Source of the DNA: Vavraia culicis subsp. floridensis
Lineage: Eukaryota; Microsporidia; Pleistophoridae
Length of the DNA stretch: 19,618 bases
Direction of reading: 5' to 3'
Assembly: GCF_000192795.1 (NCBI RefSeq)
Contig: NW_007360676.1
Location: 1-19,618, forward strand
The notes below the pieces were generated by a model that saw only the letters and a program-made list of their open reading frames with translations, was not told the DNA's origin and made no database searches. Shown here one piece after another: positions 7,423 to 16,540 of this stretch; positions within the stretch are counted from its first letter, which is position 1, and every line of letters begins with the position of its first letter. Made by a program: the position numbers and the translations under genes.

Positions 7423-7631
7423 GTAATATGATTAATTTACACGTAATATCCTCTAATTATCAATGAAAGTCTGTAAAAGGAATAAATGATAGGTATTTTA
7501 ATTTCAACTACGGGGCAAGTATAACCGTAAATAACCTATAAAAATGGAGTAAATAGACGTGTATTGACATCATATATTCCTACTGGTTTGTAACAAAGTA
7601 TTTTCACCTGCTGGATATCATGGTTGCAGGT

Positions 7632-7871
7632 CTAATTTATATTTTTTGAACTAACTAATTTATGATTATACTCAAACGTGCTCCAGAATGAAATAGCAAT
7701 ATAGAGCGGCAAAAAAGATATTGAAACTATAATAGCAAGCGTAAAAATGGTTTTAAGACAGTTTGTGCCTGGATCACGCTCAAATCCGGATGATCGTATT
7801 TTGGTACCTGTATGCATATAATTGTTAGTTATTGTGAATAAAGTAATTCGTTTAGTTTCAGGTTTCCTCAT
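7632..7871 (-). CDS. Small single-pass membrane protein, unassigned
   Basis: A 79-codon ORF. Residues about 41-64 (IFTLAIIVSISFLPLYIAISFW) form one strong membrane helix, followed by a short polar tail. The upstream part is basic and contains SSGFERDPG. The layout (short cytosolic head, an acidic-Pro-Gly motif, one helix) is reminiscent of Sec61-beta-type tail-anchored proteins. There are about 14 residues after the helix and no clear signature, so this is only a suggestion. The first ATG is at 7871. A second at 7817 (MHTGTKIRS) begins where G+C content rises and may be the true start. Between them ACTAAC and then CATACAG/GTACC mimic a branch site and 3' splice site. Confidence 0.35.
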   Translation of the reverse strand: MRKPETKRITLFTITNNYMHTGTKIRSSGFERDPGTNCLKTIFTLAIIVSISFLPLYIAISFWSTFEYNHKLVSSKNIN

Positions 7872-8373
7872 GGCAAAGGCTGCAGAATTTTACGTGAATT
7901 ATACCCTAAAATGCCTATCTCTAAATTTTTACTTTTTGGTTAATTTCTCACGTATATTTAATTAATACACGTATATAGATAGTCTAGATTCTTCACTAAA
8001 AAATTTGCGAAATACCATCACTTACATTGCAAAGTGACGTGGATCGGGCAAATATGTAACTTGTATCGTATGGAATGCATCAATTGAGAACACCTTCATG
8101 ATTAAATCTGGTACGTATTTGAACAAAGTATTTGTCACTGAAGTCAATGCGTTTTGACTCTAGGAATTAGAACAAGTACAAGAATAGAAATATGGTGAAT
8201 AAATTTGGTGGCATAGTAGGTTTCGATTTGTTGTAATTAACAGTAAAAGTATGTTTTCCACATGTTTAATCTGGAGTTAAAGCAAAACAATCATCCTGGA
8301 AACGATAATATGAATCAATCCACAACCGCGCTAAGATCCTTTGTGCATACCATTCTCTCATAAAATCAAATGA
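7872..8373. other. Intergenic, nothing recognised
   Basis: Strongly AT-rich. No ORF, RNA or repeat is supported. Confidence 0.35.
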
Positions 8374-8658
8374 ATGCTCAGTGATCTCACTGGATCCGTG
8401 CTTCGCAGCTATCACCATTTTTGTTTTTATTATGAAAGTGCTAAGAAGCCCAAAAACATTAAAACACTTTGCTCTCGTTGTAATCGCAACATAGACTCGA
8501 AGCTATTGTTGAGCAGCTGGTTTGATAAAAATAAACTATTGATCTTTCTAAGGAATAAAAAAATTTTTAATAGCGCTTCTGAATCGAATCCAAAATTTAA
8601 CGATATCCCTCACATACAGGTACTTAAAGATTTTTCAATCAACCAAAAATTTCCGTAA

Positions 8659-9310
8659 AAAAATTTTATAAGTTTTTATGAGACTCGTCTCGTAACCATA
8701 GGATGTGTTTAGGTGCAAAATATGAGTGGCATACGAAAAAGGGTATATAACCCGGCATAGAGGATGGGAGGATACTACAGCAGCATTAAAAACAAATACT
8801 TCGAGCAATCAAGGCTTGCATAGCATACTCAACTATTCCATTTACTGCCAGAATTTCCCTGCAGATGCACTGAAAGTCAAAGAACTTGAAATCCTTTGAT
8901 ATCTATTGTACAGCGAACCATGAGTTATTGTAATGTATTACGTATATTGCTGTACGAGGAGATAAATAAGTACTCTCAAACAGATGAGTAACATATCATG
9001 GCAAAATGAAAGCAAGTGCTGAAAATAGCACTGTATAACATGCTTGATTCAACGATGGATACTTTGTCACGGTGACGGAAGTGCGACTGCAGAAATGCCT
9101 TAGCATTCTGCGCTTTTCCAGTTTATGTGTGATTGAATCGTGTTGTTGTGCTGTTCAGTCAAAATTTGCAAAAATGTTGACCACTGAAAACAAAACAATA
9201 CTTACGAGCAGCCACACGCGTAACTCGCGGTGAAGAGTTTGATGCCATTCTTTATCATAAAATCAACCCGTAGAAGCGGTTTATTCCGCTTTTCCGATAA
9301 GGCCCCTATA
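8659..9310. other. Intergenic with an isolated intron-like signature
   Basis: No convincing gene. On the minus strand 9205-9184 reads GTAAGT, a T-rich tract, then TTTTCAG, which is a complete 22-nt mini-intron pattern. I could not build a long open frame across it. Confidence 0.35.
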
Positions 9311-9490
9311 ATGGACAGACTGACGGATGAAAATTTGACCCGCCATAACGTACTCCAAACAAAATTAAGGAACAATAAAATAGCGATAATTCTGCATACG
9401 CCACATCTTTACAATCAGCTCAGTGCTAAGGAGATTTTGGAATTAAAAAATTCATTAGAGTTTGTTGATGAGTATTTAGATGAAGAATAA
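9311..9490 (+). CDS. Small acidic helical protein, 59 residues, unassigned
   Basis: Not recognised. The frame is open from further upstream, but ATG 9311 is preferred because CCCC (9303-9306) lies 4 bases before it, as at the recognised genes RPB10, PKA-R and YEATS. The product starts MDRLTDENLTRHNVLQTKLR and has a short hydrophobic stretch IAIILHTP. It ends in an amphipathic, acidic helix (SAKEILELKNSLEFVDEYLDEE, split here as residues 38-59). It has no membrane helix and no Cys. Such a short helical protein could be a subunit of a complex. Immediately after the TAA begins a set of inverted repeats. An earlier ATG at 9242 would add 23 residues. Confidence 0.4.
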   Translation: MDRLTDENLTRHNVLQTKLRNNKIAIILHTPHLYNQLSAKEILELKNSLEFVDEYLDEE

Positions 9491-9564
9491 ACACGAGTAG
9501 TACTCTTTCAGGATAGCAGACCAAGAACTAGAATGAGTGTTGCTCGTGTATCGTCTAGTTATCC
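9491..9564 (+). other. Nested/crossing inverted repeats after the small ORF
   Basis: ACACGAG (9491-9497) pairs with CTCGTGT (9543-9549), extendable by G-U/A-U pairs. AACTAGA (9526-9532) pairs with TCTAGTT (9554-9560), and GGAT (9511-9514) with ATCC (9561-9564). The first pairing crosses the other two, so they form either alternative folds or a pseudoknot. It could be a 3'-end element or a small RNA; not identified. Confidence 0.3.
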
Positions 9565-11175
9565 TCGCCAAGGGCTAATTAAACATACTAGTACACGCAA
9601 ATGCCATTTGTCGGTAGGGAACACGCGTTATTGTATTGTAATTTTTATAGGATGCTAAATCATAATTGATCATGTGTGGTGTTCCTAATCACTTATTTTT
9701 TTAATATTGTAGTGTACACTGTTGCGCGTGTTATAAAATATGCAAGAAATTGCATTCATTAAATTTGACCATAATTTTCCTGTCCGAGCAACGAGCCGTC
9801 ACAGCGATTAATACCTCGGTGGATAAATTAACTCAGTGTATGCCGGGAAAGAAAAAACCCGATCGAGTTGAAAACCTCTGTACCAGGGAGATGTATATTT
9901 CTTTGTTTCAATGATGCGTAACTCGTTCTTCCTTTTAGTAACAGCGCTTTTTTCATTTGTCTGATAGTTTTGGCTGGTTAATCGTTAAATAACTATCCTT
10001 TTGAATCCATTCAACGATCTTCATTAGATAATCATCATCTGCTGTGCATATCATTAATGTGCCCATCCATTGACATCCTGCAATAAAACAGCCTCACCTA
10101 CCGAACGGCCTGCTCTCTTCATAATTCTTTTGTGAATAACCAACTGCCGTACATTTTGCAATCAATTGCCGTTCATTTCTTTTAATGATTTGTATCTGGC
10201 GTGTAATTTATCGCATTCTGTGTTACACTGTTGTTTCATGAAGAGATAAATAAACACATTTATCGTAAAAATAATTGCGTAAGATTAACTATGACAATAT
10301 AATGCATAGCTATGATGAACGGTTTCATCTTCTGGTGCCAAATTTTCTTGCTGTCTTTTCTTAGAAGCTATTGGATAAACAAGTTCTTCTGTGAGATAGG
10401 TAAAATGAATTAAAGCGCAATTATATGGTAAGTAGGTTTAGTCCTACTACGTGAGATGGGCTACTGCGCTCACCTGTAGTTTTGCAATGAAGTAGCGGCT
10501 ACGAAGTGCGATAATACTTTAAAAGTATAAAGAGTTCAATCTTCAGATGTATTTCTGCAACTTGAGGTCTGAGATGGCAATTTGTTAGACATCCCCTTTT
10601 CAGCTGTTTCCGTAGGGCAATAAATCATTCTTTTGTGTTTTCTAAGGTTCTTTAGCCTAGTCTAATCATATTTTTCCACTAAAACTAAGTTTATTTATCT
10701 CAGCATCTTTGTAAGAGACGGGAGTTCTTCCGGTGTTTACGCGCTGTGACAGTCTCAATTATGATGCCAAACATTGCAGGGCGTAGGATGCACTAATATG
10801 ACTATGCTAACGTTAAAATAACACAGTTTAATACTCATATTCCCGTTCAATGTATAATCATTATTTCTATTGCTACACCATCAAAACATGATGCACTCTC
10901 TTCTTTGTTTATTCCCTCAAACAAATCATTGGCGCAGTTTCTTCCGATACCAACCACCGAAAATGAACATTCTATAGGCACTTATTACTTCTTTTGCCCG
11001 ACTACAATCGCTGCTGATCGTGCAATCACGAATAAAAATTGTCAACAGTGCAAACATGATTCGTCATTTTTCGCCACCAATGGACTCTTATCTTTCACAG
11101 CGCACCAATAAACTGATCGTTTCATTTCATACAAAAAAGGAGCAAGCAACAAAACAAAAAATCACTTTATCCGTA
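9565..11175. other. Long intergenic stretch
   Basis: No supported gene. Between 10431 and 10528 four short inverted repeats lie close together (listed separately). The 11020-11175 part is open in the Rho frame but is judged to be leader. No tRNA A/B boxes were found. Confidence 0.35.
10431..10528. repeat. Cluster of short inverted repeats
   Basis: Four elements lie in about 100 bp: AGTAGG/CCTACT (10431-10436 with 10443-10448); ACTAC+GTGAG (10446-10455) with CTCAC (10469-10473) and GTAGT (10476-10480), leaving a 2-nt bulge; GTAG/CTAC (10492-10495 with 10499-10502); and ATACTTT-A-AAAGTAT (10514-10528). The GTAG/CTAC words recur, so alternative pairing is possible. This is a candidate structured RNA or multi-site operator. 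Confidence 0.35.
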
Positions 11176-11730
11176 ATGAAACTCAAATGCGTATTCCTCG
11201 GCGATTCTGAAGTTGGAAAGACATGGATTATCACGACATTTATTACCGGAGAGAATCCAAACGATCAAATGCCCACTATTTTTGATTCGTTTACGTGTAA
11301 CATCGACCTAAAGGGCCAGAACGTCGATCTCTCATTGTGGGACACGGCCGGCGAACTCAAGTATGACAGAATCAGGCAGCTCTCGTATCCAAACACCGAC
11401 ATGTTTTTTATATGTTATGCAATTAACAACGTAGCATCGTTCAACAACGTGAAGCACTGGCTAAACGAGATTAAAGAGCTTGAAATACCTGCTATTCTGG
11501 TTGCAACCAAGTATGATGTGCGCGATGATTACACGCAACAAGACATTGTCACGACTGAAATGGGAAAGAAGATGGCGAAAGAACATAATTTTGTTGATTT
11601 CGTGGAGACAAGCGCACTGGAGAGACGTAACCTGTATTTGCTGTTCGAGAAAGCGATTGACCACAAGATGAAGAAGGATAAGACGTTTATCCGATTGATG
11701 TTTGAATACTTGTGCTGGTGCTGTGTGTAG
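11176..11730 (+). CDS. Rho/Rac-family small GTPase with atypical switch and tail
   Basis: Membrane-associated molecular switch for actin and polarity control. The 184-residue product has P-loop GDSEVGKT (9-16), switch I Thr34 in MPTIFDSF, DTAGE (56-60), and G4 TKYDVRDD (111-118), which is close to the Rac/Cdc42 TKLDLRDD. G5 is SALERR (146-151). YDRIRQLSYPNTD is typical of Rho rather than Rab. Three features are unusual. The catalytic Gln after DTAG is Glu60. The residue at the Ras-Gly12 position is Ser11. The Rho insert region is about 8 residues shorter than in Rac. The C terminus WCCV has paired cysteines but no Cys four from the end, so it is not a CAAX box; XCCX resembles some Rab tails. 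Start 11176 was chosen because MKLKCVFLGD matches the family N terminus; the frame is open 156 bases upstream. Confidence 0.9.
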   Translation: MKLKCVFLGDSEVGKTWIITTFITGENPNDQMPTIFDSFTCNIDLKGQNVDLSLWDTAGELKYDRIRQLSYPNTDMFFICYAINNVASFNNVKHWLNEIKELEIPAILVATKYDVRDDYTQQDIVTTEMGKKMAKEHNFVDFVETSALERRNLYLLFEKAIDHKMKKDKTFIRLMFEYLCWCCV

Positions 11731-13032
11731 TCGTTATAAATAAATTAACAAAGTATTATGACACGGTGAGTTCCCTGTGCACAGGATTGAACGGTATTTA
11801 TTCATATTTAGTTATTTTTGTTCTAGGCGGACCATGTAAATGGCCGGAACACTTCAGTAAATCGTGGGCATAGTAGGGAGAAAAAGCACTTGCTACCCTA
11901 CAGCTAAAAAGTGAACTTCAATAATTAAACATTCCCAAATAATATGCATATAGCAGCGTGATACTCTTACAGATAATAAAATGCAACGTGGTAATTTAGT
12001 TTATTCTAACTAAAAGTACTGTTACCTACCTTCTTACACGGCAACACCGAGAAACGCTGAGATGCATTCATCAGATGTTCCTGTAGCTCCAATTGAATTA
12101 CGAAATTAATTGCACAACCTGTGAATGTAAGAAGGCTCAAAATCACACATCAACACATTACGTTCCAAATCATTCCCTTGCACATACGTGTTAAGCACAG
12201 TGTACCCGTTGCTTGAAATACTTTTGGTGGTTTAGTGAAGTATTTCAGCACACTGCGTATATATGACTGTGACACTTTAGCATTTCTGACTTTACGAAGG
12301 CCTGTCACCTATTCCAGTGCAACCATGAGTTTTAGTGCCAGGATACCGATGGGAATGTTACAGGGCATTCAATTACATACACCGGTGATGAATGAGGAAA
12401 AAATATTTGTTGTAGTTTCACAGCAAAGACACTGGTAATTCGAACAGATCCCAGGACTTCTCATCGCAATAAAAATAAATAATTTACGTTCAGGTTATTT
12501 CTGTGCTTACGTGACTGCTGTTACCCACGATCATTGGCAATTATGTACCTGGCCATATCTGTTCGTGAGCATCAATAATTGTTCCAAAAGTATCATTTGC
12601 CACGTGTACAGGATATGTTCGTCCTGTTTGACCAATCTTTCAATATTTTCCGAATTATCTGCACATTCTTTAAAATTCAACTCTCAACCACAACGAGGTT
12701 TGTCACCCCATACATACTTCGTTCTACCTGGCTATAGTTCAATAAACTGCTGACAAAACTGTTTTCTGAAGTTAAGGCAAGCGCTACTGTGCCGTAAGAA
12801 AAATATTAAACAAATGTGCTTTACTCAGACATTCTTTTCAAACATTTATTCACATTTACGATTTATTCCGATCTTATCATCGTGCCAATGTTATTATTTT
12901 ACGCCGTGCTATACCGATTTTGCACTGTTCTCCTTCTTATCAAGTCACGGATGTAAGGTACTACCAGAACTGCTCTAAATTTACCCATTTTCATCTGGCC
13001 AATCCATTGCAGCGATTCTTCCACGGGCTCTT
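11731..13032. other. Intergenic, no secure gene
   Basis: A plus-strand ORF at 12325-12438 (37 codons, from MSFSARIPMG) and a minus-strand open stretch of about 50 codons without an ATG (about 12690-12540) look mildly protein-like. Neither has a start motif or a homologue I know. AATAAA-type A/T runs just after the Rho stop may serve as a 3'-end signal. Confidence 0.3.
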
Positions 13033-13527
13033 CTATGGCAGCTCTTCATATTTCTTCAGTACATACTTCAAGGCATTCTCTATTTTTTCCTCGTCACTTC
13101 CATCATCACACGCCTCTTCATCATCTAACATGTCATATAACCGCTTGCTAGGTGACCGAAAAACAATGGTCTCCCTCTTTTCATTGACTACCACCTCCTC
13201 GTTGTTCTCCCCGTACAATTTCAAAAAATGAGATAATGTAATGAATTTTTCGTTCAAATCGTTAAAGAACAGCTTAACATTGATGTTGAACTCGCCCCAA
13301 CCCTTCTCCTCAAGCACGAAGGGATGTGTTATTGTGCGTACCGGGTCTTTGAACGTTTCATGGAGTGTGAGCACCGCTTTAGAAATGTAGTTCATCGGTG
13401 TGTTGGTTGGTGATTTAACGTAGAATTTCCAGGTATGCGTGTTGTCCGTTGTAGGATTCTTTATTAAAGAGGCAGATGTTCCGATTATTATTGAACGTGT
13501 GATGTTCACATCCTCGATTCTTTTCAT
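13033..13527 (-). CDS. YEATS-domain protein (Yaf9/GAS41 type)
   Basis: Nuclear acyl-lysine reader; in fungi Yaf9 is shared by the NuA4 acetyltransferase and SWR1 chromatin remodeller. The 164-residue product shows the YEATS core: HTWKFYV (31-37), LHETF (55-59) followed by PVR, GWGEF (76-80), and KLFF (85-88). By analogy with AF9 and Yaf9, His56, Phe59 and Trp77 should line the lysine-binding pocket, and all are present. The C terminus has an acidic stretch (DDEEACDDGSDEE, about 135-147), then a predicted helix (KIENALKYVLKKYEEL) that could be the complex-binding coiled coil. It is shorter than yeast Yaf9 (226 residues), mainly in the part after the domain. The start ATG at 13527 has CCCC at 13535-13538. 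The partner subunits are not in this window. Confidence 0.93.
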   Translation of the reverse strand: MKRIEDVNITRSIIIGTSASLIKNPTTDNTHTWKFYVKSPTNTPMNYISKAVLTLHETFKDPVRTITHPFVLEEKGWGEFNINVKLFFNDLNEKFITLSHFLKLYGENNEEVVVNEKRETIVFRSPSKRLYDMLDDEEACDDGSDEEKIENALKYVLKKYEELP

Positions 13528-15046
13528 TGTTGGAGGGGTTTTGCGATTACAATGTGAATGAGCAAAAGTTTTGTCGTATTAGGAGATAAATTTAATATTT
13601 TAGCAGAAAAGAGAGGAACAGATACGCGTGGTGTAGTAAATAAACCAGTACTTACAGAAATATGAATATAATACGATAATATGGTGATCATGTAACAATT
13701 CAGAAATGAGTGCACAAGAAGTGTGAGAGTAATTGAAATGGCTTTACTAACGTACAGAAGAACCCACAACATTCGTTAATGTACATTTTTGTGAGCAGGA
13801 CTCGTTGTGTTGGACTGTTATCTTCGATATTTCAGCGGTAGCCTCATCAGCAAAACAATCTGTATGCTCTTCAAAATGCCAAAAATTTTATTCCGATTTG
13901 TGTGACAAAACGTTGGCGCTTTCCTGAACGACATTCCAAAAGACAAAACGAATGCGAAATACGCTTTTAATATTAATTGCCATGACATACATTACGTATA
14001 AGATGAAGGATCAACAATGCTATCACGGTTAAATACGGTATCATTTGTAAAATAAATATTATGATATGTCTTATCATTTTAATGTGCAGTTAAACTTTTG
14101 GATACTTTGTTTAGTAGGATTTTATCCAAAAATTGAAGCAACTTTGGTTACTTTCTGGTTGTAAGAACTTTTACTTGAAATGTCGGATGTGAAATATGTT
14201 TATCGAACTAATTCATAGATATTGTTTCCTAGTTTTGGCAGATTAGTACCTGCTATTTCTTTCGTACCATAGGGAGCGAACAGCTTTTGCCTCGTATTAT
14301 TATGTCCTTTTTGGATACTGCATCGTGGATTCGTTTAGGATTCAATTGCTGAAGTGCTATGGGAGTCAGATACACTAAAAGATCTTTTATTTGGCGTTTA
14401 CTCGTTTTAAATGACCATAATTGATGACCTCTAGTTTCTGTGCAAAGTTTGCTTATATTGCAGCAACTGTTTGAATTCATTTACTGTCTGAATACCGGAG
14501 TTTCCCCGTTTTAAAAATGCTTATTTTATGTGTTTCTTGAATATTGATGCTCGTCCTGTTTTTTGCCTAAGCAACTTTCATTCCACATTGATATGTGAAG
14601 TGTACTAGTACCCAATTACTGATCGTTATTCCATCGTTACACCAGTTCAGTAAGCCAATCTGCACCCATTTAATCATATACAAGGTGTAATAACAACAGC
14701 AGCGTTTATCTTTTCATAATTATTCTTTGATTGTTTGCTTAGTTTAATCTTAATTTTAATATTTACGTAAATTACAAATGAGAAAATGTAAGAAATGTGC
14801 TAATTGCACAATAATACCATAATCGGCTGTACAACTAAAAACAAACGAAAGTTTTAGGCCATTCACAGCGGAACATCTTGAAAAACCATGCAGGTATGGT
14901 GCAGCTCAAGTGTTTTCAAAGGGAAAACACGAATTGATATTACATTTGTATCGAAAGAGGAGATCTGTAACAAATCTCAAATTTGCGTGATTAGAAATAT
15001 TTAATGAAAATTCACAGGTATCAACTAGCAACGTTTTAATCCCTAA
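13528..15046. other. Intergenic, no secure gene
   Basis: Open stretches exist on the minus strand at 13772-13528 (hydrophobic, ending at a GTAAGT after 39 codons) and 14480-14253 (75 codons, basic C terminus). Neither has a recognisable product or start motif. The rest is AT-rich with no repeats noted. Confidence 0.3.
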
Positions 15047-16066
15047 TCATAGTCTACCATACAACACCACTAGCACAAACATCAGACAGAAAATTATTCC
15101 GCGTCTCAAAATGTCCATAAACACCGTGAAATACATTTCACCTTTCACGAATCCGTCCATGAGCTTCTCAACACCCATCTTCTCTTTGCAAAGCGGACAG
15201 AACTCCTTCTTTGATATGAGAAACCATCCTTTGATACATGTTGAATGGTACTTATGCGTGCAATTGAGTGTAACAGACTGTGAATCTATCTTCTGATCAC
15301 ACAGTGCACAGCATGTATGGTCCGTGAGTATTTTGGCGGGAACGGCATCTTTGGAGTAGTAACCCACGTTTAGGGCCATCAATTCAGAATTGAACATAAT
15401 TATTTCTTGTGAGAGCACTGCATAGTACAGGATATAAATAAAAATCAGCAAAAAAATATTAAGCAACCACGATCGCCTCACAATAATCGAGGCGGCCATG
15501 CCCACAATACACATAATCACAGTGAAGTGACATATTTGAAAGAAACGATTGAAAAACGAGTAAATTCTCCTGGGCGCATTGCGATCAATAGGCCTGAAAA
15601 ACACTTTTCTAAAAAGGACGAAAAGACACAGATTGTAAACAATCCATAATGCCACAAAAACGAACTTTTTTTTGAATATAGCGTAAAAAAACGGAAAGAA
15701 CCATAGAACGAGGCCAACCGTTAACTTGCAGCTCTTCGGATAGTAACGCTCCCAAAGGAGCAAAATGCCCTGTAATATCACACAATATACGAATAGTAGC
15801 CCTAGAACATAGAGTAAGCGGGAGAGCGAGGCCTCTGTCTCAATGATGATAATGTCTCTTATTATGGGAATACCACCCGGTCCAATAGACAACATAGTCC
15901 TTCGCGTCATATTTATCGGCCGACTAGTTAAAACTATGGTATTCCCATCATCCGAATCGCTTCTGTGAGCCACATGACTCCCTTCATCGGATTCTTCTTG
16001 TTTCTTAAGCGTATTCTCTGTCGTATTTTTTTCCTGTTCCATTGATTTTTCGGCGGTTTTGGTCAT
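15047..16066 (-). CDS. RNF121/RNF175-type multi-pass membrane RING E3 ubiquitin ligase
   Basis: Predicted ER/Golgi E3 ligase for membrane-protein quality control. The 339-residue product has a Ser/Thr/Asp/Glu-rich N tail (1-75). Hydrophobic segments follow at about 82-105, 114-131, 135-153, 176-196 and 199-219, then a RING-H2 domain (253-293) and a last hydrophobic segment at about 321-337. The RING ligands are C253, C256, C269, H271, H274, C277, C290 and C293. The strongest family marks are CIKGWFLISKKEFCPLCKEK, matching the RNF121 pattern CIRGW...GKKQ.CP.CKEK, and a GYYS...P.K.L.D stretch just before the RING. Length is close to human RNF121. The start at 16066 is the first ATG; Met9 is an alternative, and neither has a CCC motif. 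Confidence 0.9.
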   Translation of the reverse strand: MTKTAEKSMEQEKNTTENTLKKQEESDEGSHVAHRSDSDDGNTIVLTSRPINMTRRTMLSIGPGGIPIIRDIIIIETEASLSRLLYVLGLLFVYCVILQGILLLWERYYPKSCKLTVGLVLWFFPFFYAIFKKKFVFVALWIVYNLCLFVLFRKVFFRPIDRNAPRRIYSFFNRFFQICHFTVIMCIVGMAASIIVRRSWLLNIFLLIFIYILYYAVLSQEIIMFNSELMALNVGYYSKDAVPAKILTDHTCCALCDQKIDSQSVTLNCTHKYHSTCIKGWFLISKKEFCPLCKEKMGVEKLMDGFVKGEMYFTVFMDILRRGIIFCLMFVLVVLYGRL

Positions 16067-16315
16067 TTCGTTAATCTTAAGGGATTGTTTATTTTAAAAA
16101 TACGTGGTCGTTTTCAATTTGATCAACGAATGATGAAGCGTGATGTATCAGCGCTCATCTTTGTAATATTTCATGGTGCATTGTTTTTTTGATGTGTAAT
16201 GAAGGTGAATGAGTTAGTTGCACTCCCACGGCAGAGCTCAAAAGATGTTGTGGTATCAAAAATTTTTGAACGATAAAATAAAATGATGAGATAACATATG
16301 ACAAAGTAATTAGCG

Positions 16316-16540
16316 ATGAGTATTCGGTTAAACGTACGAAATCAAGATCAGAAAAATGTTTTGCCCACGACAGAATTGCCTAGAACCAACAAAATTTGTT
16401 GGTCAGCTTTTGGTAGGAGCATACGCGTGAAAATTGTCAATGATGATTTTTTAAGCAGACTTCCGTGGCATGAGTGGAACATGTTCCTTTACGGAAACAA
16501 TATGAGTAATTTAATTGGCCGGTTGGATAAAAGGTATTAA
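16316..16540 (+). CDS. Hypothetical ORF, 74 residues
   Basis: Not recognised. An ATG-started ORF divergent from the RING-ligase gene, 249 bp from its start. The product is basic with an aromatic cluster (RLPWHEWNMFLYGNN) and no membrane helix. No CCC motif or TATA box is seen before the ATG. Divergent placement is the main reason to keep it; chance is a fair alternative. Confidence 0.25.
   Translation: MSIRLNVRNQDQKNVLPTTELPRTNKICWSAFGRSIRVKIVNDDFLSRLPWHEWNMFLYGNNMSNLIGRLDKRY

Noticed and set aside
8374..8658. 94-codon plus-strand ORF with a CSRC pair
   Set aside because: A single CxxC without a second pair, no start motif, AT-driven Lys/Asn/Phe composition and no family resemblance.
12235..12438. 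67-codon plus-strand ORF
   Set aside because: No homologue or start motif. The 37-codon part from 12325 looks better but is too short to support.
13528..13772. Hydrophobic minus-strand ORF with GTAAGT after 39 codons, as a 5' exon upstream of YEATS
   Set aside because: No AG acceptor occurs before the YEATS ATG, and that ATG already has the CCCC start motif, so a spliced leader is not supported.
14253..14480. 75-codon minus-strand ORF
   Set aside because: Mildly protein-like but no start motif, domain or neighbour support.
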